Position numbers and translations under genes: made by a program
Origin: Ilyonectria destructans
Lineage: Eukaryota > Ascomycota > Sordariomycetes > Hypocreales > Nectriaceae
Reading direction: 5' to 3'
Assembly: GCA_020740775.1 (NCBI GenBank)
Contig: JAHEWK010000021.1
Location: 496,001 to 560,000 of the forward strand
DNA length: 64,000 nucleotides
Part shown: one piece after another, positions 1 to 12,530 of the stretch
Position numbering within the stretch: the stretch's first letter is position 1
Layout: each line of letters begins with the position of its first letter
The notes under the pieces: generated by a model
Databases searched by the model: none
Seen by the model: the letters and a program-made list of their open reading frames with translations, nothing else
What the model was told of the DNA's origin: nothing

Positions 1-838
1 TTTGGGTGTTCGGCGGAGCGTTGGCGATGGCTTCCTCCTGTGGCAGCTATTGCCTTGTATGCCTCTATTTGTCCTGCCATGTGGGAGATTGTATCGTCTT
101 TGTCGTTCGATTCCATGAGGGAGTTGCTTAGGCGAGTTTGGAGGTCCTCTACTTCTGTACTTGTCTTCGCGGCCGAGGCACGTAGAGAATCGATTACTGC
201 TTGCATACTGTAGGCGGCGTTGCATACGAGGAAGACTTCTTTCATGAGACCGGTTGGGTTGGCTGTGAAGGCATTTCGGAACGTTTCCTCAGTGTTGCTG
301 GCGCTGAGGAGGGGGCAGGGAGGCACTCGATCGATGGGAGTGGGGGCAGTGTTAACCATGGCGTTATTGACTTGACGGTGGCGGCTATGGTGTAGGTGGA
401 GTTGTTTGGTTAGTTTGGTTGGTTTGATTGGTTTGGGTTGGTTTGGGTTGGTTTTGGGTTGGTTTGGGTTGGTTTGGGTTCGTTGGTTTGGGTCCGTTGG
501 TTTGATTTCGTTGATTTGGTTTCGTCGGTTTGGCGGAGGGAGAGAGGTGAAAACTCTGCTTGCAGGGGTGTTGGTGTGAGGTTTTGCTACAGTGGTGATG
601 TTTGGAGGGGAACTGGCGCTATTCACGTCGAGGACAGTGATGTGCCGTATCGTGGTACTGGTAAACAATATGTGACGGGACAAGAGCACGAACGAGGTCG
701 AGTGCGACTTGGGCAAAATGATTGTTTACAAGGAGAGAAAGAGATTCCTAAGGAAAGCTCTGACTTAAGCTGTTTACACAATATTCATAAAGTGAAACTA
801 TTCATAAAGTATGAAAGTCACATGATCGTTCCCTCACA
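1..838 (-). mobile_element. Truncated Ty3/Gypsy chromovirus copy 1 (gag 5' part, leader, LTR)
   Basis: This stretch matches 41908-42741 of the full-length chromovirus almost base for base, so it is the 5' end of a second copy lying on the minus strand and running out of the window. The gag start codon is at 357-359 (reverse strand), and only about the first 119 gag residues are present. Then comes a leader with a GGTTT-type minisatellite (about 400-535) and an LTR at 671-838. The LTR is 168 bp against 164 bp in the full copy, and differs by a short insertion near 'ttcataaagtgaa' and a few transitions, so this copy is older. Its other end is outside the window, so no target-site duplication can be checked. 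Confidence 0.9.
671..838 (-). repeat. LTR of chromovirus copy 1
   Basis: Begins TGTGACGGG and ends CCCTCACA as read on the plus strand, as do the LTRs at 36890-37053 and 42578-42741. Confidence 0.88.
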
Positions 839-1412
839 TTTAAATTAATTTTAAAACAAAGTTAGTAAGAAGCTTACTCTATAATTCTAACAGATAGCAG
901 AGCTACTTTATAAGTGCTAAAGCTGTTTTCATTTTAAAGAGATCTCAAGAGGAAGATAAATTACTCACTTTTTAGGCATGAGAATTATGGGTGGGCGGCC
1001 TAAAGATGAGGTAGACTGACAATTGTGACGACTCGGTCTTGGAGATACCGTGACACAGATGTTGCTCGACCGTATGCCTTTGGTAGATCATGCCCGAGAA
1101 CTTGGGTGGGGAAAGAGAAGAAACATGGACAAATGGCAATGAGCCATCAGCATTGAGCGATCTGCCCTCGGCGTCGGTCCTTATTTCCCCGCATCAGTGT
1201 GCACCGACCACCCCACCCCACGGGGAAATAGGACCCTGGACAACAGAAACTATTTCGCGTGCACCTCGACTCGACGATGATTATATCCTTCTCACGCGGC
1301 GCAAGGAGCTAGCAAGCTATCCAACGACGCATTTCTCTCTCGCATTCTCAGCCATTGTCCATCTCTCCCGCGCCGAGGCGACCCTGCCACTCGCTTGTCG
1401 CCGCCTGCCATC
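839..1412. other. Intergenic stretch, no feature recognised
   Basis: I see no coding sequence, repeat or RNA here. The first 100 bases are AT-rich, and the last 300 are GC-richer and would hold the promoter of the following transcription factor. Confidence 0.5.
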
Positions 1413-3854
1413 ATGGCGTCGTGGGGAGACGCAGCTTCAGCAGCTCCCCGACTCCGGCGCTCAGGCGATCTGCTCTGGCTTGCACGAGATGTCGCCAGCA
1501 AAAGGTACGCATCAATCTCAATGGCACCTCGGCTACCTCGGCTACCTTGCGCTGACTCGTATCTTCTGTTGAAGATGAAACGTTCCGGTGACTCTCCGCC
1601 ATGTGACCGATGCCGTAAAGCTAACAGTCGCTGCATTTACGAGCCGCCGCCTCCTCCTCCACTTCCTCCTCTTCCGCCGCCGGTGCATCCTCTGATCATG
1701 CCCGCCACTGCGGTAGGAGCCTCTGCCTCAATGGAAGATTTGGATTATACCCAAAATTCAGCCACTACCACCCTTTCCCACCCTGTCGCTTCATCACAGG
1801 CAGAAGCCGACTTCCCCAGGCCTGTACGAGCATTGCTCTACGCCGAGCAATATGTCAGCCTTCTCACGACGGCCAATGTCGCCCCAGATTTGTACCACAT
1901 CGAGCTCCCACAGCACGATCTCGGCCATCCACGAGACGCCACCGGGCCATGGGTTCGGCCCATCGCCTCCCAAGAGCGCGCACGAAACGCTCAGCAGGAA
2001 GCGGAGGCGTGTCTCGGTCGAGCCGTCCGCAGACACCGATATCGACGCCCATCATGCCGGCTTTGTATCGGACATAGGAGATACTCCGTCGCCTTACCAG
2101 ACCGTACAGGCCTTTGAATCAACATTTCGGCAAGACTCGGGCAATGAGAGGGGACCCATTGCTGCGAGGCCCAGTACCATGGCCCATGATAGCTTTGAAG
2201 ATCACGCCATGTTTCCTCAGTCCGCCACAGATCGCGGCCCTCTGCTTCACTACCTTTGTAAGGCTGGCCTCGAATTAAGCGATGCGAAGGACATGTTTGC
2301 CCTGTTTGGGGAGAGAGTAGGCCCCTTCTTACCCTGGCTTACGATGTAGACTTCACCGACCTTCCCAATGACCCGCTCTACGCCCTGGCGGCGATAGAGG
2401 TTATTGCTAGATACCTGCCAGGCGTGAGCGGCCTTAGAGCGAAGCTAGACTCCATATTGCTGTCCCTGGTGCAACATGTCCTATTTGATGACCTGTCGCG
2501 TTCCTACGACGCGGTGCTTGGGACAATGAGTGGCCTTGCCATCACCTATGGCTACTCCAAAGTCGGAGTCGCGCGATCGAAATCGCGGTGCAACACCGAG
2601 CGGTCCAAGGCAGACGTCTTGTCTATTAAGGGCATAATTGAAGGGTACGCGGTGAGGTGGAATATCGGCAGGCCGCATTCGCCGAACGTGCTGAGCTGCG
2701 TAATGTGGCTTTGGCTCTATACCATGAGCAACTAGTGAGCCGAATCTCCCTCACATTCACCATCTGGTTGGAGACGGCTACTAACAAAATCGATATCATA
2801 GTTATAGCCTCTTACTTGCCTGTCCCAGAACTCTGTCGGCTGATGAGCGAATCCACAAAGCGAAAAACATTGTGAAGGACTCCACCTCACATCCTCAGAT
2901 TGCCATCCTCCTGGGCGAAGTAGACCTCTGTTGCATCACCGAACCTCACAATTCAGCCATAGCCAATTCGTCTGCCCCCGAAAATGTCCCGCAGTTTGAC
3001 GACTGGATTAGCGTTTGGGGTCCATTGGAGGGCACAGGTACGTCGCGACAATCCTACTCTGAACCTCTGCACTCTCATCCACAGATCTTGGACCATCTGG
3101 TATCATGATGTTGACATCAACCGCTTCAGCAACAGCAACCGCTCGGCGTCTTCGTTTTCACTTTCGATTCGCCAAGTTCTACCAACACAGCCGCCGTTCG
3201 AAACCCTCGTCTGCCGATGCAGAGGTGCTCGGAGCCGCTAGGGCCTTCCTCCATTGCAATACACAGATGTCTCCTATCGCCAAGGGCAGAATTAGATACA
3301 TGTGCGATTTCGGTTTCGTAATGCTCGTATCGGCCTGCTGTTATATCCTCAAGGTGGTAGAGCCCTCAAGGACTGACCTGATAGACTCGTTCTTGTAAAG
3401 CGCCTCCATACAGGATGTGCGCCAGGTTGCAGACCTACTCAAGTCGCTCTCATCACAGGAAGCTACTACAGGAGCCTATGGACGGGCGCTTGAAGGCGCC
3501 TGTGATGCGCTGTCACGATGCAAGCCGATAATTTCTCCCCGCAAAGGCCGTCCGGATGTCGGAGAGGGACAAGAGGTATCGAGCCCGCGACCTGCGGGAG
3601 TCGCATTCGGTCATGCTGATGGACGTGATGCGGACACGGCGCAATTTGGACAAGATGCCGCGCATGAAATGTGTGATGGAACGCTGAATTTCGGGTTCCA
3701 TGACTCCATCGGGCAGCAGGGCCGGGGGATAGACGGTGGTATGGCCTCCGCGCCCGCTTTGTTCGGCGATGAGCAGGTATCTTGGTTTGAGAGCATCACG
3801 GATATCCCTGGAGGCGTGTTACTAGATGCATTGTCGGTGCCGTGGCAAAATTGA
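1413..3854 (+). pseudogene. Zn(II)2Cys6 transcription factor, degenerate
   Basis: A Zn2Cys6 binuclear cluster is split by a 70-bp intron (1505-1574): ACTRCRQQK before it, then SPPCDRCRKANSRCIYEPP after it, followed by a proline run. A middle region with a basic stretch (SRKRRRVS) and a helical region like the fungal-specific transcription factor domain follow, reaching WQN-stop at 3854. Further introns look likely at about 2733-2800 and 3037-3084. It appears broken. The zinc-cluster frame has no in-frame ATG near its start (the ATG at 1413 is in another frame). A one-base frameshift lies near 2337 (PFLPWL continues as YDVDFTDLPNDPLYAL in the next frame). An in-frame TAA sits at 3396-3398, compatible with CAA to TAA. 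The frame also changes between about 1820 and 1858, by a tiny intron or an indel. The target pathway cannot be told; it lies next to plant-polymer hydrolase genes. Confidence 0.65.
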
Positions 3855-4079
3855 TAGGAAAATTGAAAAATCAATTTGCCTCATCCAGGCTTTCTAACCG
3901 TACGCGTATGGTTTAGTTAAACCATATATTGCCCATATGCCTATACCATACGGCCTAAGGCGTATTATCATATATCATCATACGCGGGATAAAATTGCTC
4001 CGAAGTCAAATAGAGTAAGGAAATCGGCGGCGGCATGACAGTTGACTAACTCTGAGTCCAGAATACAAGAACCTGCCAA

Positions 4080-4500
4080 CTGTTCATACTACCCGTCACT
4101 ACCCCTTCCATTGTTCCGACACTGGTACTAGTTAAGTATGGCCTGCTTGCGCAGGAACTTGATGTCATCTCTGCAGCGGCCAATATTGACGAATATGAGT
4201 CCTACAACTCTCACTCGCCCATTCCAATCGACTGCTCACCGCTTGGCTGTTGGCTCCGTGATGAGCAATATGGGTTCTTTCCTCAATTATTCGACATTGG
4301 CAATAGACATTCTCTCAATGCCTACCATGTCTGTTGGAACCGAGCGAACATTATCTCGAGCACGCCGCATAATTTCCTGGGACCGAATGCTCCTTGGAGC
4401 ATCGACAATTGAAAAGGAGGAGTGCTTAAAGAGCTGTATTCGCAGCAGTATACGGCGGGACTACAGGTACGGGAGGTTGAACAATACGAGACGGCATAAA
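4080..4500 (+). pseudogene. hAT transposase C-terminal (dimerisation) remnant
   Basis: The conceptual translation shows the C-terminal hAT dimerisation signature in two frames. First comes an SPLGCWLRDEQYGFFPQ-like piece, then after a frameshift near 4290 LAIDILSMPTMSVGTERTLS, RARRIISWDR and a KEECLKS helix. These match the usual 'LA.DILSIP..S...ER.FS.A' region. The end near 4498-4500 coincides with the site where the MITE inserted. The zinc finger and catalytic RNase H core are absent, so it cannot move itself. Confidence 0.75.
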
Positions 4501-4502
4501 GG

Positions 4503-5070
4503 CAGTGTGGGAAATAGGCGGTCCATAATGGGCTCTTGGACTGGACCGCCTATTTAGTCCAGTCTAGTCCAGCAAAATTGCCGGACCAGGCGGTCCAGTC
4601 CAAGGTCATCGGACCGCCTGGACCGCCCATTTAAGGCCCATATCTATTAGGTGAGTCAACGGTGCAATCTGATTGTTAGAGCTTGGTAGAAAACAAATTA
4701 TTGGACCCGCCCTACATACAGATTGGTATGGCAGCCTGGCTAAGCACAATCAACTATTCTACACCTCTTAGATGCGCTTAATTCCAAGAACCAGGTAACG
4801 AACAACTATGATAGCTCCGTAATTAATAACGCTATGGCTTAGCACTCTCTCGCACGCTACCAAGTCTTCTTAATCTTCATGGTTTCTATACATGGATTTC
4901 TCGCGCAGTGCAGTGCTTAATCGATGTTCCACGTAAGGATATGGTCTTAATAATATCGGAACTTCATCGCCGTACCAAGTTTTGGAGCGACTCTTGGTAC
5001 CAGTCCAATTAAAGCAGGCGGCTCAGTCCAGGGTGACTGGACTGGACTGAACCGCCTATTTCTCACACTG
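4503..5070. mobile_element. Non-autonomous hAT (MITE) nested in the hAT remnant
   Basis: 568 bp. Its ends are inverted copies beginning CAGTGTG(G/A)GAAATAGGCGG. The flanking 8 bp are CATAAAGG on the left and CATAAACG on the right (7 of 8 identical), as expected for a slightly aged hAT duplication. The ends are full of short GGACCGCC/GGCGGTCC blocks in both orientations, typical subterminal transposase-binding repeats. There is no coding capacity. Confidence 0.88.
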
Positions 5071-5237
5071 CATAAACGAGGACAACAGCGGCACCCTTTC
5101 GTGAAGATATGGCCAATGACGTCATCTGCCGTATGGGCAATATATGGTTTAGTTCACCATACCAAAATAAATCATACAACATAAACCATATAGGTCCGTA
5201 TGGCGTATGGCGTATGGTTAGAAAGCCTGGCCTCATC

Positions 5238-5685
5238 AGGTTGGGCTTAACTCGAGAGGTTAGAAACGTGCTATCGAGCAGTCGATTCAACACTCCGCCA
5301 CCTCGGAGGAGCTGATACCAATGAAACAAATGTATTCCATAGCTCCCGAACCTTTCCCCTGCTGCGCCACAGCTGAGCCGTGGTCCGGGCCGGTAGCACA
5401 CTATTGGTGTGGGACGATATTGTAACATGACCAGGGCCTTCAGTGCGCCACCCCGGACTCGAGAGCCCTGCGCTACCGGGATCAATGGACCGAGACTTAG
5501 CTCGCTACATGCAAATGGTCTGGAACAAAAATTGCATCGTGCACCTCAACTCGGCTCGACAGAAACCATTGGGCTCACCGTAGGGCTAATATACCGCAGT
5601 TCCCTTTGCATGGGCATCGCGTGAAATTGGTTCGCCCTTCCGGACTCATCAGATCTCTCTACAAAGTGACCCAAGACCGTTAATT
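5238..5685. other. Intergenic region upstream of the glycosidase gene
   Basis: Holds the end of the hAT flank and the presumed promoter and 5' leader of the gene starting at 5686. I recognise no specific operator. Confidence 0.5.
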
Positions 5686-8600
5686 ATGGCGTTACAACAC
5701 CTAGTTCAGGGCTTTCTCGTCCTGCTCCCCCTGTTGGCCATTCAGACTCAAGCTGCCAGCCGTGGGAGCTTCAGCAATCCCGCAGCTTCTTCTCGTCCAT
5801 TCTTTCGGTATTGGCTCCCCGACGCCAGTGTTGACCCGGATCTCATCGCTGAGGACGTTGCAAATGCTGGCAAGGTCGGCGCGGGCGGCGTTGAGTTTGT
5901 TCCATTCTACAACTATGGCGGCGAGATGGGAGGCTATCCTGACGGGGCCGACTGGAGCAAGTACGGGTTTGGTATCCCCGCGTTTCAAGCCATCTTCCGG
6001 CGCGCCCTGGAAGCCCATAGAGACAATGACATGGTGATGGACTTTGCCATTGGTCCCAACCAGGGCCAAGGCGTCCCGGCGAAGCCGCATGACAAGGGCC
6101 TACAGTGGGACTTGGTGAGCGGCCTCTATCTGATTCAGATGAGCGGGACTGACATGATGTTGGGAGTAGGTTCCTTTCGCTGAACCGGTGCCATCTAAGA
6201 GAACAGCCATTGACCTACCAGGATGGGGAGAAGGCGAACTCATCGCAGCCATCTCAGCCGTGGTCACGGATAAGACTAACAAGACAAGCATGCCCCCCCA
6301 TCTCCAACTGACGATTCGCGAGGGATCCCTCCAGGCCGTCACCGCCAAGGTTAACAAACAGGGAAAGCTCCTGGTTGGTGCTGAGGTGTTACCCACGCCG
6401 CAGGAGCGCTGGGTATTCGCTTTCTACCAGCGAAGAACACTGGCCAAGAACGTCGTCTTCCCAGCCCGATCGACCAACACCATTTTCGACAACGGCTCCT
6501 TTACCGTAGATCACTTCAGTGCGCGTGGTGCCCAAACCGTCATAGACTTCTGGGAAAAGCACATCCTCCTTGACGGCGTTGATGAGTTACTCTCTCAGGT
6601 CGGAAACTACGGTAAATCTGGAGACACTCCCTACGCCCCGTTGCTTTGCGGAAAACCTAACACACTTATTTCAAGGATGGGAGGACAGCCTGGAAATCCA
6701 GTCTAACATCTCCTGGACACCTCAACTCCCTAAGCGGTTCAAGGCTCAGCACGGCTACGACGTCTTTGCTTACCTGCCCTTGATCATGTGGGCCAATAAC
6801 AACATCAACATACAGAAGGAAAGCCCCGGGACGATTAGGGCTATCCTCGACTCCGAAACACAGGGATCTGGATACATCGGCGACTACCGCGCCACGCTCC
6901 AAAAGTGCTATCAAGAATACATCGGCGCTCTGTCCCAGTGGACCAACCGCCGTCTAGGCCGCCTAATGTCCGTCCAGGTGTCCTACAACATGCCGATGGA
7001 CGCCGCCGCCAGCGTTCCCTTCGTCGATGTCCCCGAGTGCGAAAGCCTTCAATGGAGGGACAACATTGACGGTTACCGCCAGTTTTCTGGCGCTGCAGCC
7101 CTTGCGGGACAGCGAGTCGTCTCCAACGAGATGGGCGGCGAGTTCCTCAACGCCTTCAAGCATACCATCCCAGGCCTGCTCGCATCCATCAACCGCGCGT
7201 TTGCCGGTGGCGTGAACCGGGTGGTCATCCACGGCCAGACATACGCCCATAACTATTACAATACTACCTGGCCAGGATACACGGCGTGGCAGTATGTCGT
7301 CTCGGAGCCCTATTCGGAGAAGTTTCCATCCTGGGAAAGGGGGCTCAATGAGGCTTTGGAGTATGTCGCCAGGACACAACACGTCTTACAGAGTGGCCGA
7401 GCGGTTGTAGACGTTGCGCTATACAATAAGGTTTCTGCTTCGGACCCTAACTTCAACTCGTTTCGCGACTCCAGTGACCTACTCGATGCAGGTATGTAGT
7501 TCTGCAACTGGACCCCAACCAGAGCAACCACTGATGTGTTTTACTCAAGGCTACTCATATAGGTACTTGACACCCGACAACTTTGATCTGCCCAAGGCCA
7601 AGGTCGAAAATGGGCAGCTAGGTCCGGATTCAGCATCCTTCAAGGCCCTGGTTATCACATCCGAGCACAATGAGATGACGCTTGATGGGGCGAAGCGACT
7701 CGTTCAGTTTGCCCAGTCCGGTCTGCCCATTGTCTTTGAGGGTAACCCAAAATATTATGCCGCGGGCAATGGAAGCTCCGATGGCCTTGCCCATGTCATA
7801 GACCTTTTACTCACGTTGCCCCATGTCTACCGCTGCGGCATAGGCAAGTCAACTGCAGCTCTCGCGCGTATTGGGATCACTCCTCGCGTGACTACAAAGC
7901 TAAACAGCACCGTGCATACCACTTGGCGCAGTGATGACCAGAAGGGTATCGACTATCTCTTCTTGTTCGCCGATAAATACTCTTCCTCCGGATATATCGA
8001 GGTGAAATCAGGCGTCTTTGCCTACACCTTTGATGCGTGGTCTGGCCGCATAAGGCCATTGCTTCATTACTCCACGAGCAAAGACCGCGGTGTGATGAGG
8101 GTTCCTATTAATCTAGCGGCTGGGCAGACCATCATATTTGGTTTCTCCAAGAAACAGCTCAAGGGTATTGACACGCCGAAGTTCTCCATTACGGAATTGC
8201 CTTCGACCGTGCTAGGGTCAGAGTATTCCGGACGTGGGGGGCTTGTCTTGCACGTCCCGTACCAGCCCGCATCACAGCCACCCCAGTCAGTGGTCCTTTC
8301 GACGGGTCACAGCCAGGTGGTGAAGACGTCCTCTGGCGGAGTGAGACCGCTATTTGATCTCAAGGCGTGGACCCTGCGAGCAGAGCACTGGGAAGCGCCC
8401 CGAGATATCACCGACGCCAATGTCCTAGCCGTCAAGAGAAACACGACACACAAGCTCCATGGACCGCTGGTCGGATGGACCAAGGACCCGAAGCTTGCCA
8501 ATGTATCCGGAATTGGCTATTATGAGACATTGTTCGAGTGGACGGGTGACAGGAAACGCCACGGCGCTTATCTCAACCTTCCTCGCGTCCTTCACGCCAT

Positions 8601-8898
8601 ACAGGTCGTCGTCAACGGACAAAAGACCTCACCCGTCGATTGCTACAACCCTGTTGTCGACATTCGGCCGTTCCTACACGCCGGGGAAAACATGGTGACA
8701 CTGGTTGTGCCCACTACAATGTGGAATTACCTCCGGAGCCTGGGGAGCGAGATTTTGAGCTCCGGTGCGCCACCTTTGGTTGTTTACGGGACTCATGGCC
8801 CCCCGAGAGTACTCCCGACGCCAAAGCCGTCCGAAAATGGACTTGTAGGCCCTGTGTTTGTTACGCCATACGAGAGGGTTGTTGTGAACCCCGTTTGA
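5686..8898 (+). CDS. Secreted glycoside hydrolase, GH106-like (alpha-L-rhamnosidase type)
   Basis: Four exons give an uninterrupted 1011-residue protein: 5686-6114, 6170-6611, 6676-7491, 7550-8898. All three introns (55, 64 and 58 bp) are GT-AG, and phase is kept at every junction (for example NYG/WEDS across the second). The N-terminus has a hydrophobic signal peptide ending near QTQA-AS. The start region (RPFFRYWLPDASVDP, GAGGVEFVPFYNYGG, MDFAIGPNQGQGVPA) and a middle WEDSLEIQSN block match the large fungal family related to GH106. The C-terminal part (YYETLFEWTG...GAYLNLPRV..) is a sugar-binding beta-sandwich of GH2 type. The likely role is exo-hydrolysis of rhamnose-type linkages in plant pectin or glycosides outside the cell; the exact substrate is not shown by sequence. 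It is the only large non-transposon gene in the first 17 kb that appears fully intact. Confidence 0.8.
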
Positions 8899-9762
8899 CC
8901 TGTGTGTAGCTAGCGCTAAGAGGTGCAGCGTTAAGTTTCTGTTGACGGTTGTCTTTGGAGTGCAATAGCTCATTGGGGCGCCATGTTTGTAGAGGGCCAT
9001 TGATCTGCCTAGGTATTTGAAAAGGAGACCAGGTAGTCGTCTTACCTAGCGCTGAGTCTAGGAGAGAGTACCGCCTCGTCAACATCACTGCATACCAGCC
9101 TCTCTGCGTCGAGTCATCCTTTCATGCTTATCTTGCGGTCAAGTGCGTCAATTCGGATTTAAATAACTCCAAGCCCCTTTCCTTTCTTCGCACCTTGCAT
9201 GTGATCATGTGATGATGGGATGCCGAGGATAGACAGAGCTAGAAAAACACGCCCGGGTCCATTCGTGCTTCGCCGCAGTACGTGCAGCTTCGCCCATTTG
9301 CAGCTTGAGTACGACCCTGTGGTCCATATTGATAAAACTCTGGAAATATTGGTTCTATAGTAAATCTTTTCCCTTTTTTTTTCTTTGAACGAAGCGTATG
9401 GAAGGCGATGTTCTGATACGCCGGGTTACTGGTGCTTGGATATTAGCAAAAACTTAATCAAGGTAGCTCCAGATCTCTCTGCGGTGTCATCCGATTCTAT
9501 TGCTATATCGGCATTTAAATTGAACTGAAAGAAACGAGAATGGACTCGAACCCACATCCCCGAACTCTTGCAACGAATTGAATGATGAATTGTTTTTAAA
9601 CGCTTCTTACAGCATGGCCTCAGCTGACTAAACACGCCCACACCCACACTCACCAGCTCCTGGTCCTCGTGTTACAGTAACAGCATCCCTCTCTGAAACC
9701 CGCTGATTCATGCAATGGGATTAAACGAAAGTGTCTTTCCTTCTGGTCTCGACGGTGTCAGA
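8899..9762. other. Intergenic region, no gene recognised
   Basis: 3' flanks of two convergent genes. A B-box-like GGTTCGAGTCC occurs on the minus strand around 9550, but a tRNA cannot be folded around it (see rejected items). Confidence 0.5.
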
Positions 9763-11642
9763 CTAGGCCTCTGCAGCAAAGTTCTTGGCGCAGGTGTAAC
9801 TGCTGGCCTTCGTGTCATCGCCCTTGCCATCGTAACAAGCAACGAGAGGGTATGGGCAGATGATTCTCTCAGCGGGCGTGCCGGGAAAAGGCCTCGTCTT
9901 GCCGTGAAGCTGCTCTGGCGCCTTGCCCTTCTCAACCCACTGGATCAGAGAGTCGAGTGCATCACCGGGAAAAGCGCCATTTCCACCAAAGCAGTGGCTT
10001 ATGCCAGCAGGGAAGAAGACCCTGTAGAACTCGTTGACAGCTGGTTCCCGCCCATTTTTGCCTCAATCGCCTTGCGGTACTTGATTGTGTTACCCTTGGG
10101 GATGATGTCGTCAGCAAGACCGTGCCAGGTCAGAAGCTTGCCGCCCTGGTCACGGAAGGCGGAAAGGTCTGCGTTTGTAGTGCTAATGACGCTATCATAT
10201 TCGGCCACGGAGATCTTTATGAACTTGGCAAATTGCTCCAGCGTCTTGTAGTTGCTCTTGTCAAAAGACGGGTTCTTGTTGACCATGATCGAGACCCACC
10301 TGTTCCACAGCTCGGAAAAGCTCTGATCCACGGGAGCGACGGAGCTGAAGTTCACGCCCCAGGAGTAGGGCTGCCATAGCTGCGTCCCACTGGGCGATTT
10401 GGCACCTCCCATGATTACCTTCACGACTTCGGCATCCTTGCTGGAAATGGTGGTGAGCCCAGGCTTGCAGTCGACGATCTGACCGACTATATTGAAGGGG
10501 TTGAAGTTGCAGCTGTCGGGGTTGGAGATGATATCATCTTTGACGCCATCGATTCCGTCACAGGCCTTTACAGCAGCTCGGTAGAAGGCGTTGAAGGCGC
10601 AGATCGAGACCGTGTGGTTAAGCCTCCGCATGGTAAATTCACCCCAGCCTGCACCAACGAGGAGCCTCGAGATATCGATAGCAGGAGCGTTAGCCAGAAT
10701 CCCGTCAAAGTCGCCGGGGTACTTCTGTGCCAGCATATAACCCTGACGGCCACCTTGAGAGCATCCGTGCCAGTAAGAGTGGCTAGGGGCCCTCCCATAG
10801 AAGCTTTTTGCAACGGCCTTACCAATGACAGCCAGCTCGTGGAGACTCTCAGAGGCAAATTTGGTAAGACGATCCATGTTAATCTGGCCCGGGGGCGTGA
10901 TCATGTCTGGTAAGAGGCAGCCTCCAGCGTCGGAGATATTCCCGCCGTCGGTAATGCCCCCGGCGAAGCCATTCTTAACGGGAAGGCCTAGTCCCTGAAC
11001 GCCACGGTGACCAGCAATGTATCCGCCACCTCCTGTAGCCATGAAGCGGCTGTTCCAGCCTCTTAGAGGAAGCCAGATCTGGAAGCCAGTCTTATCGCCC
11101 GTCCCGGGGTGTGTGAGCGTCACCTCAACATTACAGATGTCGAGGCCATCCATAAAATCGATCTTAGGGATGGATTCGTCGACATAGATGCCGCTGACAT
11201 TGTACTGCTCCTGTGCTGAGAAGGACACGATGCTGGCACCGGGCACTTTGGGGGGCTGTATCCCTTTGCAGGCGATGGGTTTCGCGTCGTACGAGACAGT
11301 ATCAGCAGGATGGATTGATTGAGACAGCTTGGTGACGATGGAAGAGCTTGATTTTTAACTAACTGACGGCCTGAAGGGCCGTATTTTATAGAGGAATTGG
11401 AATACAATAGATGTCTTAGGGCAGGGATCGTGATCAGCCCACTGATAGCAGGATCAGCTGTTGGGCCTATTAGTCTGTCCGGGAAAATAACAGTCCGTAG
11501 AAAACATACGAAAAACCGTATGCTGTTGACTGCCGAAGTCGGCGATGTGATATCTCTGTTCCGTCTGACAGACAGTAGCAGCATGAGCTAAGCCGGCCCC
11601 CGTTAGGAGGGTCACAAGAATAGTTGAGAGAGCCATTATCAT
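9763..11642 (-). pseudogene. Tannase / feruloyl esterase family protein with a frameshift
   Basis: Family PF07519, secreted serine esterases that release gallate, ferulate or similar groups from plant polymers. A signal peptide (MIMALSTILVTLLTGAGLAHA) starts at 11642. The core runs on from about 11310 with CNVEVTLTHPG, WNSRFMATGGGGYIAG, the nucleophile motif GCSQGGRQG, calcium-loop-like DGIDGVKDD and the acid site HGLADDIIP. Near 10047, after KMGGN, the frame shifts by one base. The next frame continues with VNEFYRVFFPAGISHCFGG (catalytic His) and runs to a stop at 9763. Without this shift the enzyme would be complete. The segment between the signal peptide and the core (about 11330-11560) has stops in frame and must be an intron or a second lesion; I cannot define its splice sites. 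If the frameshift is a sequencing error, the gene is functional. Confidence 0.72.
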
Positions 11643-12530
11643 CAGCGAGATGATACCTCAGCCATGGGGGGGGGGGGGGAAGCAAGACGCCCTAGGGAGG
11701 AAAGAGGGATGATAGGAGGTGACAGTGAGAGGATAAGATAATAACGGTTCATCCGGTGACGGTTTCCCGACGCAGGTATTAATACTTTTCCGAACTTCAC
11801 CTTTTTCGTTCTCGAAGTGTTCGCGATGGACAGCTCCCGCTCTCTTGATCGGCAAATCAGCCACGCGCTCCCGGATAATTTCGTTACCGCCTTTCAGTCA
11901 ATGTCATGCTACGTTTCCTAGATCTAGCAGCCCAAATGCGGGCTAGGTTTCCCCGGTTTGTCATCGATCTACGAACTATTCTAGAAGCTCGCATACTCTT
12001 CCGTGAGATGAGGTGTCATCTGACATGGTCCACGTGCCACGGATCATTCCACCCCTATCCATGCTTCGGGGTCTTTTCAGACGAAGCGGATGCTACCCCG
12101 GCGTTGACCCACACTGATCTGCACGCTGACCTCCGCACTCAACGACGACCACACGGTGAAAGAACGCTACCGGGCCGGCGGAAACGAACCAATGCTGTGT
12201 GAATCCGGGTCCAACAAGCTTGTCGCATTGTAATTGTCGGGGTTCTGAAGTGCTCAGTCTCTCGGCTCAAGGATGAGTCCCTCCTCGCTGCGCCGCTGCC
12301 CAACCCCGGCGGCGTTCTGCACCACGCTCAAGCGTGAACCCCAGACCCTTGGCAATGGTGATACCCTCTTCTCTGGCACGGGGAGGCAGGCTAGCCATGT
12401 GGATATTGCCCACTTTCATAGAGTGTCCAGGCAAAGTCGGCTGCGCTCTACTATCTCATCCACTGGACCAGGGTAGTGTGATTCTCAACATCGACCTCAG
12501 GGCGCCGTCTACCCGAGACACGATGCTATA
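11643..12530. other. Region without a recognised gene
   Basis: Contains a G12 homopolymer near 11668-11680. Some minus-strand segments before 12530 look faintly coding (DEIVERSRLCLDTL), but stops interrupt them and I recognise no family. Confidence 0.4.

Larger units (their letters stand above)
3886..5229 (+). mobile_element. Degenerate hAT element with 8-bp TSD
   Basis: Terminal inverted repeats begin CAGGCTTTCTAACC on both sides, and subterminal blocks such as 'aaaccatatattgcccata' are also inverted copies. The flanking 8 bp GCCTCATC is repeated exactly (3878-3885 and 5230-5237), the size expected for hAT. A second element (4503-5070) is nested inside; without it this element is only 776 bp, so it is a deletion derivative. 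Confidence 0.9.

Noticed and set aside
400..535. GGTTTGGGTT-type repeat as a telomeric repeat
   Set aside because: It is the leader minisatellite of the chromovirus, present in all three copies, and does not match the fungal TTAGGG repeat.
438..848. Gly/Val/Trp-rich protein on the plus strand
   Set aside because: It is the antisense of the retrotransposon leader minisatellite and LTR; the same frame recurs at 42345.
9540..9640. tRNA gene on the minus strand
   Set aside because: There is a good B-box-like GGTTCGAGTCC and an A-box-like stretch, but the T-stem, D-stem and anticodon stem do not pair.
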